DNA of 38,876 bases, taken from contig CAMUZL010000003.1 in assembly GCA_947165185.1 (NCBI GenBank), positions 1-38,876 of the forward strand, in the 5' to 3' direction. The notes under the pieces were generated by a model, which ran no database searches, was not told where the DNA came from, and was given only the letters and a program-made list of their open reading frames with translations. The DNA is from an uncultured Selenomonadales bacterium (GTDB taxonomy: Bacteria > Bacillota > Negativicutes > Selenomonadales > Selenomonadaceae). The position numbers were made by a program, and so were the translations under genes. This document shows, in pieces, positions 1 to 8,716 of the stretch (the first letter of the stretch is position 1; the number at the start of each line of letters is the position of its first letter).

Positions 1-2
1 TA

Positions 3-713
3 TTTGCGGGCGACGTGTTGACTCAACAGAAATTATTTGGCGAACGGAGCGACGACGGATTTTTGGGAACGATACCGCAGGATTGTCGAGCCGTGTCGAT
101 AAGCGTGAACAATGTCACGGGCGTAGCGGGCTTTGCAAAACCGGGCGACTTCGTTGACTTGTTGCTTGTTGAAAAAGACAATTATTCGGCGACGACGAAC
201 ATACTTTTACAAAACGTTCAGTTGCTGAGTATCAACCAAAGCATGAGCGCATCGACAGTTGACGGCACGGAGGCGATAAACAATCCGACGATAGCGACAT
301 TGGCGTTGCGGCCTGCCGACGCGTTGAAATTAATTTCTGCGGCGAAGTTGGGCGAGATATATTTAATGTTGCGTCCTTTTAAACCGCAAAACATGTATGT
401 CGGCGAAATGGAATATACAATCGAATCGATAAGCAAGCCCGCGCCGAAGCCGGAGCCGGTGCAACAGCCGGTACCGCAGATACCTTCACAAGTTGCGCCG
501 AATGTGCCGTTGCCGCCGCAGGAGCCGAAAATTGAAATAATCGTTGGCGACAAAGTTGAGCAGCCGGCGAACGGCGTACAAGTCGTCACTCCTCAACCTT
601 CAACGCCGCGCCCGCCCGTAGAGGGCGGGCGCGGAGGATCTGTGACGGAATTACCGATGATTCCATCAATGCCGATAGTAAATTTGCCGCCGAAACCGAG
701 CGGTGAAAATTGA
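3..713 (+). CDS. cpaB: Tad pilus assembly protein CpaB/RcpC, 5' end cut by window
   Basis: C-terminal part of a CpaB/RcpC protein, a periplasmic partner of the Tad pilus secretin. The reading frame is already open at base 3, and the residues there look like the middle of a SAF-type domain, so the true start lies upstream of the window. Visible are the phrases around VSISVNNVTGVAGFAKPGD and VDLLLV that are typical of the CpaB SAF/RcpC domain, followed by a segment ending with 'LMLRPF'. The last 90 or so residues are a Pro/Val/Gln-rich tail, probably a flexible periplasmic linker, which contains a GC-rich hairpin at 606-634. The gene ends 12 bases before the secretin gene, as expected in a tad operon. 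Identification rests on both sequence and context. Confidence 0.85.
   Translation, partial: FAGDVLTQQKLFGERSDDGFLGTIPQDCRAVSISVNNVTGVAGFAKPGDFVDLLLVEKDNYSATTNILLQNVQLLSINQSMSASTVDGTEAINNPTIATLALRPADALKLISAAKLGEIYLMLRPFKPQNMYVGEMEYTIESISKPAPKPEPVQQPVPQIPSQVAPNVPLPPQEPKIEIIVGDKVEQPANGVQVVTPQPSTPRPPVEGGRGGSVTELPMIPSMPIVNLPPKPSGEN
606..634. repeat. Perfect 12-bp GC-rich hairpin inside cpaB
   Basis: Bases 606-617 pair perfectly with 623-634 around a 5-base loop (GTAGA). It lies within the proline-rich tail of CpaB and is read through in frame. No U-tract follows, so it is not a standard terminator. Similar hairpins occur at 6238-6268, 21726-21756 and 37505-37529. Confidence 0.75.
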
Positions 714-725
714 CAGGTATGAGCC

Positions 726-2414
726 ATGACACACGGATTTTTTAGAGAACTTTTATTGACGGGCGCGGTGATGGCGGTTATGACTTCAACCGTGCACGCG
801 CAGCCCAAAATGTTATCATTGAACAAAAACACGTCGCACTACATGAACTTGGGGCAACGGATAACGCGGATAGCGGTCGGCAGTGCTGAAGTTGCGACGG
901 CGGTACAGTTGCCTGGTTCAGCGAACGAATTTTTAATTGTGACGAAAGCCAATTCGGGCACGACATCACTTTTCGTATGGACAGTGGACGGCGAGCGGCA
1001 TGAATACGTTGTAACCGTATCGGCGGAAGACCCGGGGCAAGCGTTGACGATAGAGCAAGCGATAGGATTGCCTGACGTTCATGTTCGCATGGTCGACAAT
1101 CGGATTTTGTTGACGGGGACGGTTGAGAACCAATACGAAAAAAATTATGCGTTGCAAACAGTTCGACTTTTCGTCGGCAAAGCCAGTGACAGCAGTTTAC
1201 TTGTCGGTAGCGGTTTTGACATGAAACTTGAAACTTCGGCGGCGAATGATGTCGGGCGCAGTGACGATTTGGAAGTGAGCAAGTCGGAGAGCAAAGGCGA
1301 GATAATTGACCTTTTACAAATCCGCAATCCGACGCAGATTCGGCTTGAAGCTCAAATCATTGAAATAAATTCCGAAGACGCGAAGGCACTTGGCTTGCAA
1401 TACGGCACGTCGGGCAGTGGCGGCATTTTCAGTTTCGGCGAAGACTACACGCGGCCTTCACACACGACTATTTCCGAAACGACTTCGGACGATTGGTCGC
1501 GGAATTATTCGGGCGATTGGACTGATTCATACAGCGGCAATTCTTCGGACGGATACAGCGGCACGCGATACAGCTACAACGGCGACACGAATAATAATTA
1601 CACAAACTCAAATAATAACGGCTGGTCGAACGACTACACGAACGGGCGGAACGGCGGCAACGATTGGAGTGGCGGCAGGAGTTTCAACCGCACGGTCAGC
1701 GTTTCTTACGGTGACTTGGTTAGTTTCGCGAACAATCCGCTGAAATGGATTGGTCAACATTTTGCTCCCGTGAACATGACGTTGACGGCTTTGACAAGTA
1801 AAGGCAAGGCGAAAATTTTGTCGCGGCCGAGCGTGATGACATTGAGCGGTGAGCAAGCGACGATACAAATTGGCGGGCGGATACCGTATACTGCGACGAA
1901 CGCGAACGGGTCGAGCAATGTCATCTTTGAGAATTACGGCATCATTTTGCAATTCAAACCTGTTGTTGACGAGAATAACAAAATCAATTCGATAATTCAC
2001 GCTGAAGTTAGCAACATTGGCAGTCAAGCGGTGAACGGCCAACCGATAATTACGACGCGGAGCGCGGACTCTGTGATAAACGTCAATTCGGGCGGTGCAA
2101 TCGTGATTGGCGGTTTGATGGATTCTTCGGAGACAAAAAACGTGACGAAAATTCCATTGCTGGGCGACATCCCGATACTCGGCGAATTTTTCAAGCACAC
2201 TTCAAAGAGCCGCGACAAACGCGAACTGATAATTTTGGTGACGCCGCGGATAATCGGAGCCGAAGAAGCGGGCGAAACATATTGGTCGCCGACGATGCGC
2301 GAATGGTACGGGCTTGACCAAAAATATCGCGAGGCACTGGAGCGTGTGAATTTCAACAGCCCGAAAGCTGAGGAGCCGCCGGCGGGAATCGACAAACCTT
2401 TTTCGGACAAGTGA
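726..2414 (+). CDS. rcpA: Tad pilus secretin RcpA/CpaC
   Basis: Outer-membrane secretin of the Tad (Flp) pilus, forming the channel through which the pilus leaves the cell. It has a signal peptide (about residues 1-25, hydrophobic LLLTGAVMAVM then an Ala-x-Ala type site), then an N-terminal pilus/secretin domain, a BON-like region (GLPDVHVRMVDNRILLTGTVENQ) and the secretin core, which ends with IPLLGDIPILGEFFKH and ELIILVTPRIIG. Between about residues 245 and 320 there is a long Asn/Ser/Gly/Tyr-rich insertion of repeated S-G-D/N-W/Y units, which interrupts the first part of the secretin domain and is not typical. The ATG at 726 was chosen because it gives a full signal peptide; its ribosome binding site is weak. 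It is followed after 11 bases by a cpaE-like gene. Confidence 0.92.
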   Translation: MTHGFFRELLLTGAVMAVMTSTVHAQPKMLSLNKNTSHYMNLGQRITRIAVGSAEVATAVQLPGSANEFLIVTKANSGTTSLFVWTVDGERHEYVVTVSAEDPGQALTIEQAIGLPDVHVRMVDNRILLTGTVENQYEKNYALQTVRLFVGKASDSSLLVGSGFDMKLETSAANDVGRSDDLEVSKSESKGEIIDLLQIRNPTQIRLEAQIIEINSEDAKALGLQYGTSGSGGIFSFGEDYTRPSHTTISETTSDDWSRNYSGDWTDSYSGNSSDGYSGTRYSYNGDTNNNYTNSNNNGWSNDYTNGRNGGNDWSGGRSFNRTVSVSYGDLVSFANNPLKWIGQHFAPVNMTLTALTSKGKAKILSRPSVMTLSGEQATIQIGGRIPYTATNANGSSNVIFENYGIILQFKPVVDENNKINSIIHAEVSNIGSQAVNGQPIITTRSADSVINVNSGGAIVIGGLMDSSETKNVTKIPLLGDIPILGEFFKHTSKSRDKRELIILVTPRIIGAEEAGETYWSPTMREWYGLDQKYREALERVNFNSPKAEEPPAGIDKPFSDK

Positions 2415-2425
2415 GGTGAAAATTT

Positions 2426-3265
2426 ATGATTGATATTGGCGCGAGGAGCAGCGTAATAATCAGCGTTTTCAGCACGACGCCGGGGATTGGCAAAACGGTT
2501 GTTGCGATAAATTTGGCGGCGGGATTTGCTCGCGAAGGCTACAGCGTTTGCCTTGTTGATTTGGATTTACAATTTGGGGACGTGTTGAATTACCTGCAGT
2601 TGGTGTCGCCGCAGACGATAGCGGGAGCCCAGCGCGCCATGTTGGATGCCCCTGAAAATTTTCACGTGCGGAACTTTTTGATTGACTACGGGCATGGGGG
2701 CGTTAAGTTTTCGATAATGCCCGCGCCTGTTTATGTCTTCGACGCTTATCAAATGGACGTGCAAGTCATTGAAAAAATGATAAGTCAGCTGAACTATTTT
2801 GAATTTGTTATCCTTGACTTGAACTCGATGTTCAGCGCGTTGAATTTGGCGATGATGGATATGAGCACGGTCGTCAACTATTTGGGCGTCATTGACTTTT
2901 TGCCTGCCTTGAAGAATTTCAAAATCGGCTATGATACCTTGTTGCGTTTTGAATACGAGGAAAGCAAAATCCGCATTGTGGAGAATCGTGCCGACTCGCA
3001 AAAATTAATCGACGGTCGCGACGTTGAGCGATTGTTGGGCGAAAAATTTTATCACAGATTGCCCAACGACTTTCAATCTGTTCGCAAATCCATAAACATG
3101 GGGCAACCGTTGATGTTTGCCGCGCCGGACTCGAAGTTGACGCGGAGTTTTGAAGAGCTTGTTGCGAAGTACACGAACAAAAACATTTCGCAGATTAAGA
3201 CAGAAACGAACGACGGATTTTTTGATCGGTTGCGGCGTTGGACGGGCAATTTGTTTGGGAACTGA
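2426..3265 (+). CDS. cpaE: CpaE-like MinD/ParA-family ATPase, paralog 1
   Basis: Cytoplasmic MinD/ParA-type protein, 279 aa, that in Tad systems helps place or energise the pilus machine. It lacks the receiver-like N-terminal domain of full-length CpaE. The P-loop (residues 17-24, TTPGIGKT) keeps the Walker A lysine (K23), but the deviant-Walker signature lysine that usually opens the motif (KGGxGKT) is Thr18. CLVDLDLQFGD matches the family's D-L-Q-F-G-D motif, and EFVILDLNS is the Walker B strand. It starts at ATG 2426, preceded by GAGGTGA. A second, differently altered CpaE follows 21 bases later. Confidence 0.85.
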   Translation: MIDIGARSSVIISVFSTTPGIGKTVVAINLAAGFAREGYSVCLVDLDLQFGDVLNYLQLVSPQTIAGAQRAMLDAPENFHVRNFLIDYGHGGVKFSIMPAPVYVFDAYQMDVQVIEKMISQLNYFEFVILDLNSMFSALNLAMMDMSTVVNYLGVIDFLPALKNFKIGYDTLLRFEYEESKIRIVENRADSQKLIDGRDVERLLGEKFYHRLPNDFQSVRKSINMGQPLMFAAPDSKLTRSFEELVAKYTNKNISQIKTETNDGFFDRLRRWTGNLFGN

Positions 3266-3286
3266 TAATCGGGAGGAGATGAGCGT

Positions 3287-4393
3287 GTGGCGTATCAAGT
3301 TATATTAATCGAATCGAATCGTGAGGTAATGAACGAACTTTTGACGCCGTTGAAGCGTTCGCCCGATTTTTCTGTAGCGGCGACATACACGAGCGCGCAT
3401 TCGGCAATCGGGCAAGCGAACATGTTTCAGCCGAATTTATTTTTAATGGACGTTGAAGACGACGAAGAACTTGAGATGTTGCCTGCTTTCGCCGACATTT
3501 TTCCGGGCGCGTATATTTTGGGCATGATGACGGTATGGGACGCGAACCGGGCGTATCGGAGTTTGCGCGGCGGGGCGATGGGATGCATACTGAAACCGTT
3601 CACTGCCGAGGACATTTTGAAATCGTTGCAACTTTTCAAAGCACGTGGCGCGCATAAAGCGGGGCGAATCGTATCGTTTTTCAGTGCGAAAGGCCGAGCG
3701 GGTCGGACGACATTGGCGGCGATATTGGCGTTGATGATAGCAGACAAGACGGGCGAAAAAGTTGCGTTGGTTGATGCGGATTTACAATTTGGCGACTTGC
3801 CGATATTTTTTGACGCGGCTCCAAAGCGGTCGATAATCGACGCGGCGCAAGACATAAAACTTTTGACGCCGATAACATTCGAGCCGTATTTTTACCCTAT
3901 CACTTCAAAAGTTTCATTGTTGAGCAGTCCCGACAAGCCGGAATATGCGGAGTTAGTGACGCCCGCGAGTTTGGTGGACGTTGTGCGCATGACGGAAAAT
4001 TTATTTCGGTACGTGCTTGTTGACCTGCCTGCGGGCTTCAATCCTTTGGCGATAAACGTATGTCGTCTGTCGAATTTGGTATACGTGACGACGATGATAA
4101 ACACGGGTTTTGAGGTACGTCACGTCAAAAAAGTGATGGAAATGTTTGCGTCTCAGGCGACACCGGAACGCGAGATACGAACGGTCTTCACTCGTGTCAA
4201 TCCTTTCACCGAAGAAGAGCGGCACAAGATAGAGCGGGAGCTTGGCTATCCCGTTGATGACATGATACCGAACGAATACAAAATGATTTCTATAGCGAAC
4301 AGCGGGCGATTGTCGCACGGCTTACCTAAGGGCACGTTATTGATGCGGGCGATAGGCAAGATGGCCGACCACATTATTGCGGGAGGGAAGTGA
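3287..4393 (+). CDS. cpaE: CpaE ATPase with receiver-like domain, paralog 2
   Basis: Full-length CpaE, 368 aa. Residues 1-120 form a response-regulator-like fold with an acidic strand end (LFLMD, D55) and K103 in 'LKPF'. This is followed by a MinD/ParA-type ATPase. Its P-loop is KGRAGRTT (residues 135-142): the signature lysine (K135) is kept, but the Walker A lysine is Arg140. The D-L-Q-F-G-D motif is intact (VDADLQFGDLP), as is a Walker B-like 'YVLVDLPAG'. The GTG start at 3287 has a good GGAGGAG site. The gene overlaps the following tadB start region by 4 bases. The changes complement those in the preceding paralog. Confidence 0.9.
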   Translation: MAYQVILIESNREVMNELLTPLKRSPDFSVAATYTSAHSAIGQANMFQPNLFLMDVEDDEELEMLPAFADIFPGAYILGMMTVWDANRAYRSLRGGAMGCILKPFTAEDILKSLQLFKARGAHKAGRIVSFFSAKGRAGRTTLAAILALMIADKTGEKVALVDADLQFGDLPIFFDAAPKRSIIDAAQDIKLLTPITFEPYFYPITSKVSLLSSPDKPEYAELVTPASLVDVVRMTENLFRYVLVDLPAGFNPLAINVCRLSNLVYVTTMINTGFEVRHVKKVMEMFASQATPEREIRTVFTRVNPFTEEERHKIERELGYPVDDMIPNEYKMISIANSGRLSHGLPKGTLLMRAIGKMADHIIAGGK

Positions 4394-5358
4394 GCGCGTT
4401 GTTTATTATTATGTCGGCACTTATGGCTGTGCTGACGTTTTTTTTCGTGATACTGATTTTTACGTATTTCAGGCGGCGGCAGAGTCTCGACATATTTCAC
4501 CGACTGCGGCGGCACTATGACAAAGATTCGGACAGACGTGCGAAAAAAAGCGACTTACTTCAGAGCGGCTACCAATATATAAAGCGCGCGTCGACACCGT
4601 TGGCGGCGTTGAATTTGGTTAAGCAGTTGGAATTCAAATTAAAGCAAGCGGGCATACCGTTAATGGGCGGCGAATTTATCGTAATCGTTTCGTTGACGAC
4701 GATATTCGGCGCGGTCTTCATTTATATGGTTTCGCTGAACATAAACTTGTTGCTTTTGACATTGTTCGGGTTGCCGTTGTTTGCGTGGATGTGGGTGAAG
4801 GTGAAAATTGACAAACGCAAGCAAGCATTTACTGAGCAACTCGGCGACTGTTTAACGACGGTGGCGAATGCGTTGCGGGCGGGCTACAGTTTTCAGCAAG
4901 CAATGGACGTAGTGGCGCAGGAAATGGAGCCGCCGATGAGCACGGAATTTGCGCGAGTGACGGCAGATGTTGCAATGGGCGTGAACTTGGAAACTGCGCT
5001 TGACCAAATGAATCACCGCGTCAAGAGTTCGGACTTTGAACTTGTCGTGACGGCGGTATTGATACAGCGGGAAGTCGGCGGGAATTTGGCGCAAATACTT
5101 GACACGATAAGCGACACGATAAACGAGCGAATTCGCATGAAGCGGGAGATACACGCGTTGACGGCGCAGGGGCGATTTTCGGCGTGGGTGTTGCTGATAT
5201 TGCCGTTTGTCGTGGCGGGTTTCTGCTACGTTTTCAATTACGATCAATTCATGATGCTGTTCGAGGAGGAAACCGGGCGCATTGCGATGATGGTTGCGTG
5301 CGTTCTTGAAGTGTTGGGCTACTTTGTAATACAAAAAATAGTTGACATTGAACTTTGA
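4390..5358 (+). CDS. tadB: Tad pilus inner-membrane protein TadB
   Basis: Inner-membrane platform protein of the type II secretion F family (about 322 aa). It has an N-terminal membrane segment (residues 1-25), a pair of helices around residues 100-140, the GspF domain (QLGDCLTTVANALRAGYSFQQAMDVVAQEM and LVVTAVLIQREVGGNLAQIL) and a C-terminal membrane segment. Together with TadC it is thought to anchor the CpaF ATPase. GTG 4390 overlaps the cpaE stop but sits only 2 bases from the GGAGGG site, so the TTG at 4399 or ATG at 4411 may be the real start. Confidence 0.92.
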   Translation: MSALFIIMSALMAVLTFFFVILIFTYFRRRQSLDIFHRLRRHYDKDSDRRAKKSDLLQSGYQYIKRASTPLAALNLVKQLEFKLKQAGIPLMGGEFIVIVSLTTIFGAVFIYMVSLNINLLLLTLFGLPLFAWMWVKVKIDKRKQAFTEQLGDCLTTVANALRAGYSFQQAMDVVAQEMEPPMSTEFARVTADVAMGVNLETALDQMNHRVKSSDFELVVTAVLIQREVGGNLAQILDTISDTINERIRMKREIHALTAQGRFSAWVLLILPFVVAGFCYVFNYDQFMMLFEEETGRIAMMVACVLEVLGYFVIQKIVDIEL

Positions 5359-5425
5359 CACGGTTAAGATAAGCACATCAGAGTTTTACCCAGAAAAAAA
5401 TACCATTGATTTGGGGGAGATAACC

Positions 5426-5635
5426 ATGATGCAGTACATTGAAAAGTTGCTCAAGAAAATGAAGGCAACGGAAAAAGGTCAAGGCATGGTCGAGTACGCG
5501 CTGATTATTGCGTTCGTCGCGGCGATTGCGATTTTTGCGTTGAACGGCGGTTTGAGAAATGCGGTTTCGAATGCGTTTGACAAAGCGACATCAGGCGTTA
5601 ACTCAGCTACTACTAAAGCATCTGCAACGGAGTAA
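5426..5635 (+). CDS. flp: Flp family type IVb prepilin
   Basis: Major pilin precursor, 69 aa. The prepilin peptidase site is visible as KG|QGMVEYALI, with the conserved Glu at +5 and Tyr at +6, followed by a hydrophobic helix (ALIIAFVAAIAIFAL) and a short Ser/Thr/Ala tail, as in Flp pilins. The ATG at 5426 has a GGGGGAGA site 6 bases upstream; the frame is open further upstream, but that extension would run into tadB and has no binding site. A terminator-like hairpin follows, which would let the pilin message be more abundant than the genes downstream. The matching prepilin peptidase (TadV/CpaA) is not in the window. Confidence 0.93.
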   Translation: MMQYIEKLLKKMKATEKGQGMVEYALIIAFVAAIAIFALNGGLRNAVSNAFDKATSGVNSATTKASATE

Positions 5636-5688
5636 CCTTATCGGCTTGAAGTCGACAGCAAACAACTGAACAGAATTGAAAAACATTA

Positions 5689-5717
5689 AAGCTTCCGAAG
5701 TAATTTGGAGGCTTTTT
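5689..5717 (+). terminator. Intrinsic terminator/attenuator between flp and tadE
   Basis: Eight-base stem with one G-T wobble (AAGCTTCC / GGAGGCTT) and a 10-base loop, followed by TTTTTCTTT. It ends just before the AAGGAGG site of tadE, so it probably reduces rather than abolishes expression of the downstream tad genes relative to the pilin. Confidence 0.75.
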
Positions 5718-5736
5718 CTTTAAGGAGGTGTGCCGC

Positions 5737-6210
5737 ATGAAAAAGCAGCGGGGACAATCAGTCGTGGAGTTTGCGTTTATCGTGCCGATGTTCACGTTGT
5801 TTTTGTTTGGCTTGATATACGGCGGGACAATGTTCTTGCAATATTTGAATTTGTGCAATGAAGCGCGAGCGAATGCGCGGCATTATGCAATCATGACGGA
5901 GGAGCAACTCAAATCGAATTTAGGCGACCCGTATCCGACCGAGACGAATCCGAAAGACCTGGAGAATTCTGACAGGATTGGTTCGTTTTACAATGTGACG
6001 CAAAAAGTTTGGGTTGAGACCAAGACAGACGAGGACACCAACAAAACTACGCTTGAAGATGTTGTTGTAGAGGTAGAGTTTGCGCGGAACAACGACGATT
6101 TGCCAAATGTTTTGAATTGGATGGGGTGGCCGCCGGAGAAACTTAGGCCTTTGTATTATCGGATGCGGATAGAGCAGGACATTGTGATTTCGAGCGGGGA
6201 GGGCGGCTAA
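5737..6210 (+). CDS. tadE: TadE-like pseudopilin
   Basis: 157-aa minor pseudopilin of the Tad system. The N-terminus MKKQRGQSVVEFAFIVP is a TadE-type processing region (G|QSVVEF), followed by one membrane helix (MFTLFLFGLIYGGTMFL) and a soluble domain with a charged acidic stretch. The ATG at 5737 lies 8 bases after a perfect AAGGAGG. The stop overlaps the cpaF start by one base (TAATG). It could equally be called TadF, since the families are related. Confidence 0.85.
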   Translation: MKKQRGQSVVEFAFIVPMFTLFLFGLIYGGTMFLQYLNLCNEARANARHYAIMTEEQLKSNLGDPYPTETNPKDLENSDRIGSFYNVTQKVWVETKTDEDTNKTTLEDVVVEVEFARNNDDLPNVLNWMGWPPEKLRPLYYRMRIEQDIVISSGEGG

Positions 6211-7724
6211 TGAGACCGAAAAGTTTGTTGGAGAGGTTGCGCGGCGACGGCGAAGCCGACGCCGCGCACAAACCCGCCGAGCCGCAGCGATTGCCGCGGC
6301 CGTCGGAAGCGCACCATGAAACGAAAGCTGTTGTTCCTCAAAAACATGAATACACGATGAAGCAGGAGCAACAGGAACGCGAAGCACCATTGGAAGCGTC
6401 GGCATTTGCGGGGCGGCGTTCGCATGCGTCAAAAGATGACGTAGTTCAAGAAATGAAATTGGCCGTGCACCGTCGAATCGTCGACGAGATGACGCCCGAA
6501 GAGCAAGCGATATTGGTACGTGGCGAAGAGGCACGCGAACAAATAAAAAATATCATTTCTGTTTACAGTTCGCGAGAAATTGCCGACGGCAACTACAACT
6601 TAACGCGTGGCGAGCGGATACAGTTGGTTGACGACATCAGCAACGAGCTGTTGGGGTTGGGGCCGTTGGAGCCGTTATTGCAGAACGAAACGATAACAGA
6701 AATCATGGTAAACGGGCCGCACCAAATTTTTATCGAGCAAAAAGGCAAGTTGAAATTAACGTCCGTTCGCTTTTACGACAACGCGCACTTGATGAGTATT
6801 ATTGAACGGATTTTGACACCGTTGGGGCGGCGGGTTGATGAATCGAGTCCGTTGGTAGATGCGCGCTTGGCAGACGGTTCACGTGTAAATATCATAATCC
6901 CGCCGTTGTCATTGGTTGGACCTGTGGTGACAATCCGAAAGTTTTCAAAGAACGCCCTGTCAATAAACGACCTCATAAGTTTCGGGACGTTGAGCGCGGA
7001 CATGGGGCAATTTTTGGAAGCGTGCGTGCGAGCGCGTTTGAACATTTTGGTATCGGGCGGCACGGGTTCGGGCAAGACGACGACATTAAATGTGTTATCG
7101 TCATTCATACCCTCGACCGACAGAATTGTCACGATAGAAGACGCGGCGGAATTGCGGCTTCAGCAACAGCATGTTGTGACATTGGAATCACGGCCGGCGA
7201 ACTTGGAAGGAACTGGCGCGATAACGATACGCGACCTTGTACGAAATGCGTTGCGCATGAGACCCGACAGAATTATCGTCGGTGAAGTCCGCGCAGGTGA
7301 GGCACTGGACATGTTGCAAGCGATGAACACGGGTCACGACGGTTCATTGACGACGGCGCACGCTAACACACCGAGGGACGTTTTGAGCCGATTGGAAACG
7401 ATGGTATTGATGGCGGGCATGGAATTACCTGTGCGCGCAGTACGGACGCAAGTTTCGTCGGCCATTGATTTGATACTTCAGCAGTCGAGAATTCGAGATG
7501 GTTCGCGAAAAATCACATACATAACCGAAGTTCAAGGCATGGAAGGCGACACGATAATTTTGCAAGATTTATTTCGCTACGTTCAAGATTACATAGACGA
7601 GAACGGCAAATCAGTTGGGCATTACGAGAGCACGGGATTGCGGCCGACGTTTATGGACAAATTCAACATGAACGGCATATCGTTGCCGCCGAACTTTTTC
7701 ACGAGTGGGCGGAGGGACATGTGA
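6210..7724 (+). CDS. cpaF: Tad pilus assembly ATPase CpaF/TadA
   Basis: Hexameric secretion ATPase of the type II/IV family that powers Flp pilus assembly from the cytoplasmic face; 504 aa. The first 95 residues are a low-complexity, Glu/Gln/Ala-rich leader containing a GC-rich hairpin. Then come the N-terminal domain ([18 protein letters not shown]), Walker A GGTGSGKT (residues 283-290), the Asp box ([12 protein letters not shown]), Walker B ([20 protein letters not shown]) and the His box ([12 protein letters not shown]). All catalytic motifs are intact. It starts at ATG 6210, coupled to tadE, and its stop overlaps the tadC start. Confidence 0.95.
   Translation: MRPKSLLERLRGDGEADAAHKPAEPQRLPRPSEAHHETKAVVPQKHEYTMKQEQQEREAPLEASAFAGRRSHASKDDVVQEMKLAVHRRIVDEMTPEEQAILVRGEEAREQIKNIISVYSSREIADGNYNLTRGERIQLVDDISNELLGLGPLEPLLQNETITEIMVNGPHQIFIEQKGKLKLTSVRFYDNAHLMSIIERILTPLGRRVDESSPLVDARLADGSRVNIIIPPLSLVGPVVTIRKFSKNALSINDLISFGTLSADMGQFLEACVRARLNILVSGGTGSGKTTTLNVLSSFIPSTDRIVTIEDAAELRLQQQHVVTLESRPANLEGTGAITIRDLVRNALRMRPDRIIVGEVRAGEALDMLQAMNTGHDGSLTTAHANTPRDVLSRLETMVLMAGMELPVRAVRTQVSSAIDLILQQSRIRDGSRKITYITEVQGMEGDTIILQDLFRYVQDYIDENGKSVGHYESTGLRPTFMDKFNMNGISLPPNFFTSGRRDM
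6238..6268. repeat. Near-perfect GC-rich hairpin inside cpaF
   Basis: Bases 6239-6251 pair with 6255-6267 around a GAA loop (13 pairs with one A-A mismatch; T6238-A6268 extends it). It lies in the low-complexity leader of CpaF and is translated in frame. It is similar in form to the hairpins in cpaB, the large ATPase gene and hcp. Confidence 0.6.
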
Positions 7725-8710
7725 TGGTATTGGTGATGTCTTCCTTTGCGGGGCTTGTTTGGTTTTTGTTTATCGCGTGGTTGTTGATTTACAAAAATCA
7801 AAGTCCCGAAGTTCAATTACGGAAACGGCTTGACGCGATGATACGGCAGGCGGAATCGGAGCGAGCGAAGTTGCCGGTTTCGGTCAAGAAGACGAAAGTT
7901 AATACTGCCAAGGCCGTAAATCCTCAACAAGCGGTCACGCGCAGTCTGAGTTTTTTTGAGCGGGTGATAAAACCTTTTTGGGATTCATTGGACGAGCGGT
8001 TCCAGAAATTTGCGCCGGCTGAGATAAAACTTCAGATAGAGGACAAAATTTTTCGAGCGGGAAAAACGGGAGTATGGGACGCCAGGCGATTCATAACCAT
8101 TTGGTGTTTGATGATTTTGTTGGGAATCGTCGGGGCGATTTTTTTTGCACAGAGTCAAGGTTTTCACCCGTTGCAGCGCGTGATAATTATATTGTTGGGC
8201 GGCTTTATCGGCGCGATGTTACCTTTTGCGTTTTTGAACTCGAAGATACGGCAGCGGCAAAAAGTGTTACGGCGGCAGTTACCGGAGTTTTTGGATTTGT
8301 TGTGCGTGAGTGTGCAGGCGGGGTTGTCTTTTGACGGGGCAGTTGCGAAAATAGTTTCGCGAATGGAAGGTCCATTAATCGACGAGTTTCGGCGATTTCA
8401 AAATGACGTTGGATTGGGCATGACTCATCAATATGCGTTGAATCAAGTAGCGAAGCGGTGTGATTTGGAGGAAGTATATTTATTTACGACCTCGGTGATA
8501 CAAGCGGAGCGATTGGGGACGAGCATGACGCGGACATTGAAAGTGCAAGCGGACAACATGCGGGACCGGCATCGTCAGTGGGTACGCGGCGAAGCCTTGA
8601 AAGCGCCGGTCAAGATAATTTTCCCGATGGTTTTGTTTATTTTTCCTTCGATATTTGTGGTATTGTTGTTTCCTTCGGTTATTACGATTGTTCGGAATTT
8701 GGGCGGTTGA
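7724..8710 (+). CDS. tadC: Tad pilus inner-membrane protein TadC
   Basis: Second GspF-type platform protein of the Tad system (about 328 aa). It has an N-terminal membrane helix, paired helices around residues 120-175, the GspF domain (LPEFLDLLCVSVQAGLSFDGAVAKIV and EEVYLFTTSVIQAERLGTSMTRTL) and a C-terminal membrane helix. The ATG at 7724 was preferred over the GTG at 7721 because it lies 7 bases from GGAGGG; it overlaps the cpaF stop by one base. This is the last recognisable tad gene. Confidence 0.92.
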   Translation: MVLVMSSFAGLVWFLFIAWLLIYKNQSPEVQLRKRLDAMIRQAESERAKLPVSVKKTKVNTAKAVNPQQAVTRSLSFFERVIKPFWDSLDERFQKFAPAEIKLQIEDKIFRAGKTGVWDARRFITIWCLMILLGIVGAIFFAQSQGFHPLQRVIIILLGGFIGAMLPFAFLNSKIRQRQKVLRRQLPEFLDLLCVSVQAGLSFDGAVAKIVSRMEGPLIDEFRRFQNDVGLGMTHQYALNQVAKRCDLEEVYLFTTSVIQAERLGTSMTRTLKVQADNMRDRHRQWVRGEALKAPVKIIFPMVLFIFPSIFVVLLFPSVITIVRNLGG

Positions 8711-8716
8711 TTTGCG

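Noticed and set aside
1608-2198. 196-codon open frame on the minus strand
   Set aside because: It is a shadow of the secretin gene rcpA, with low-complexity translation and no start signal.
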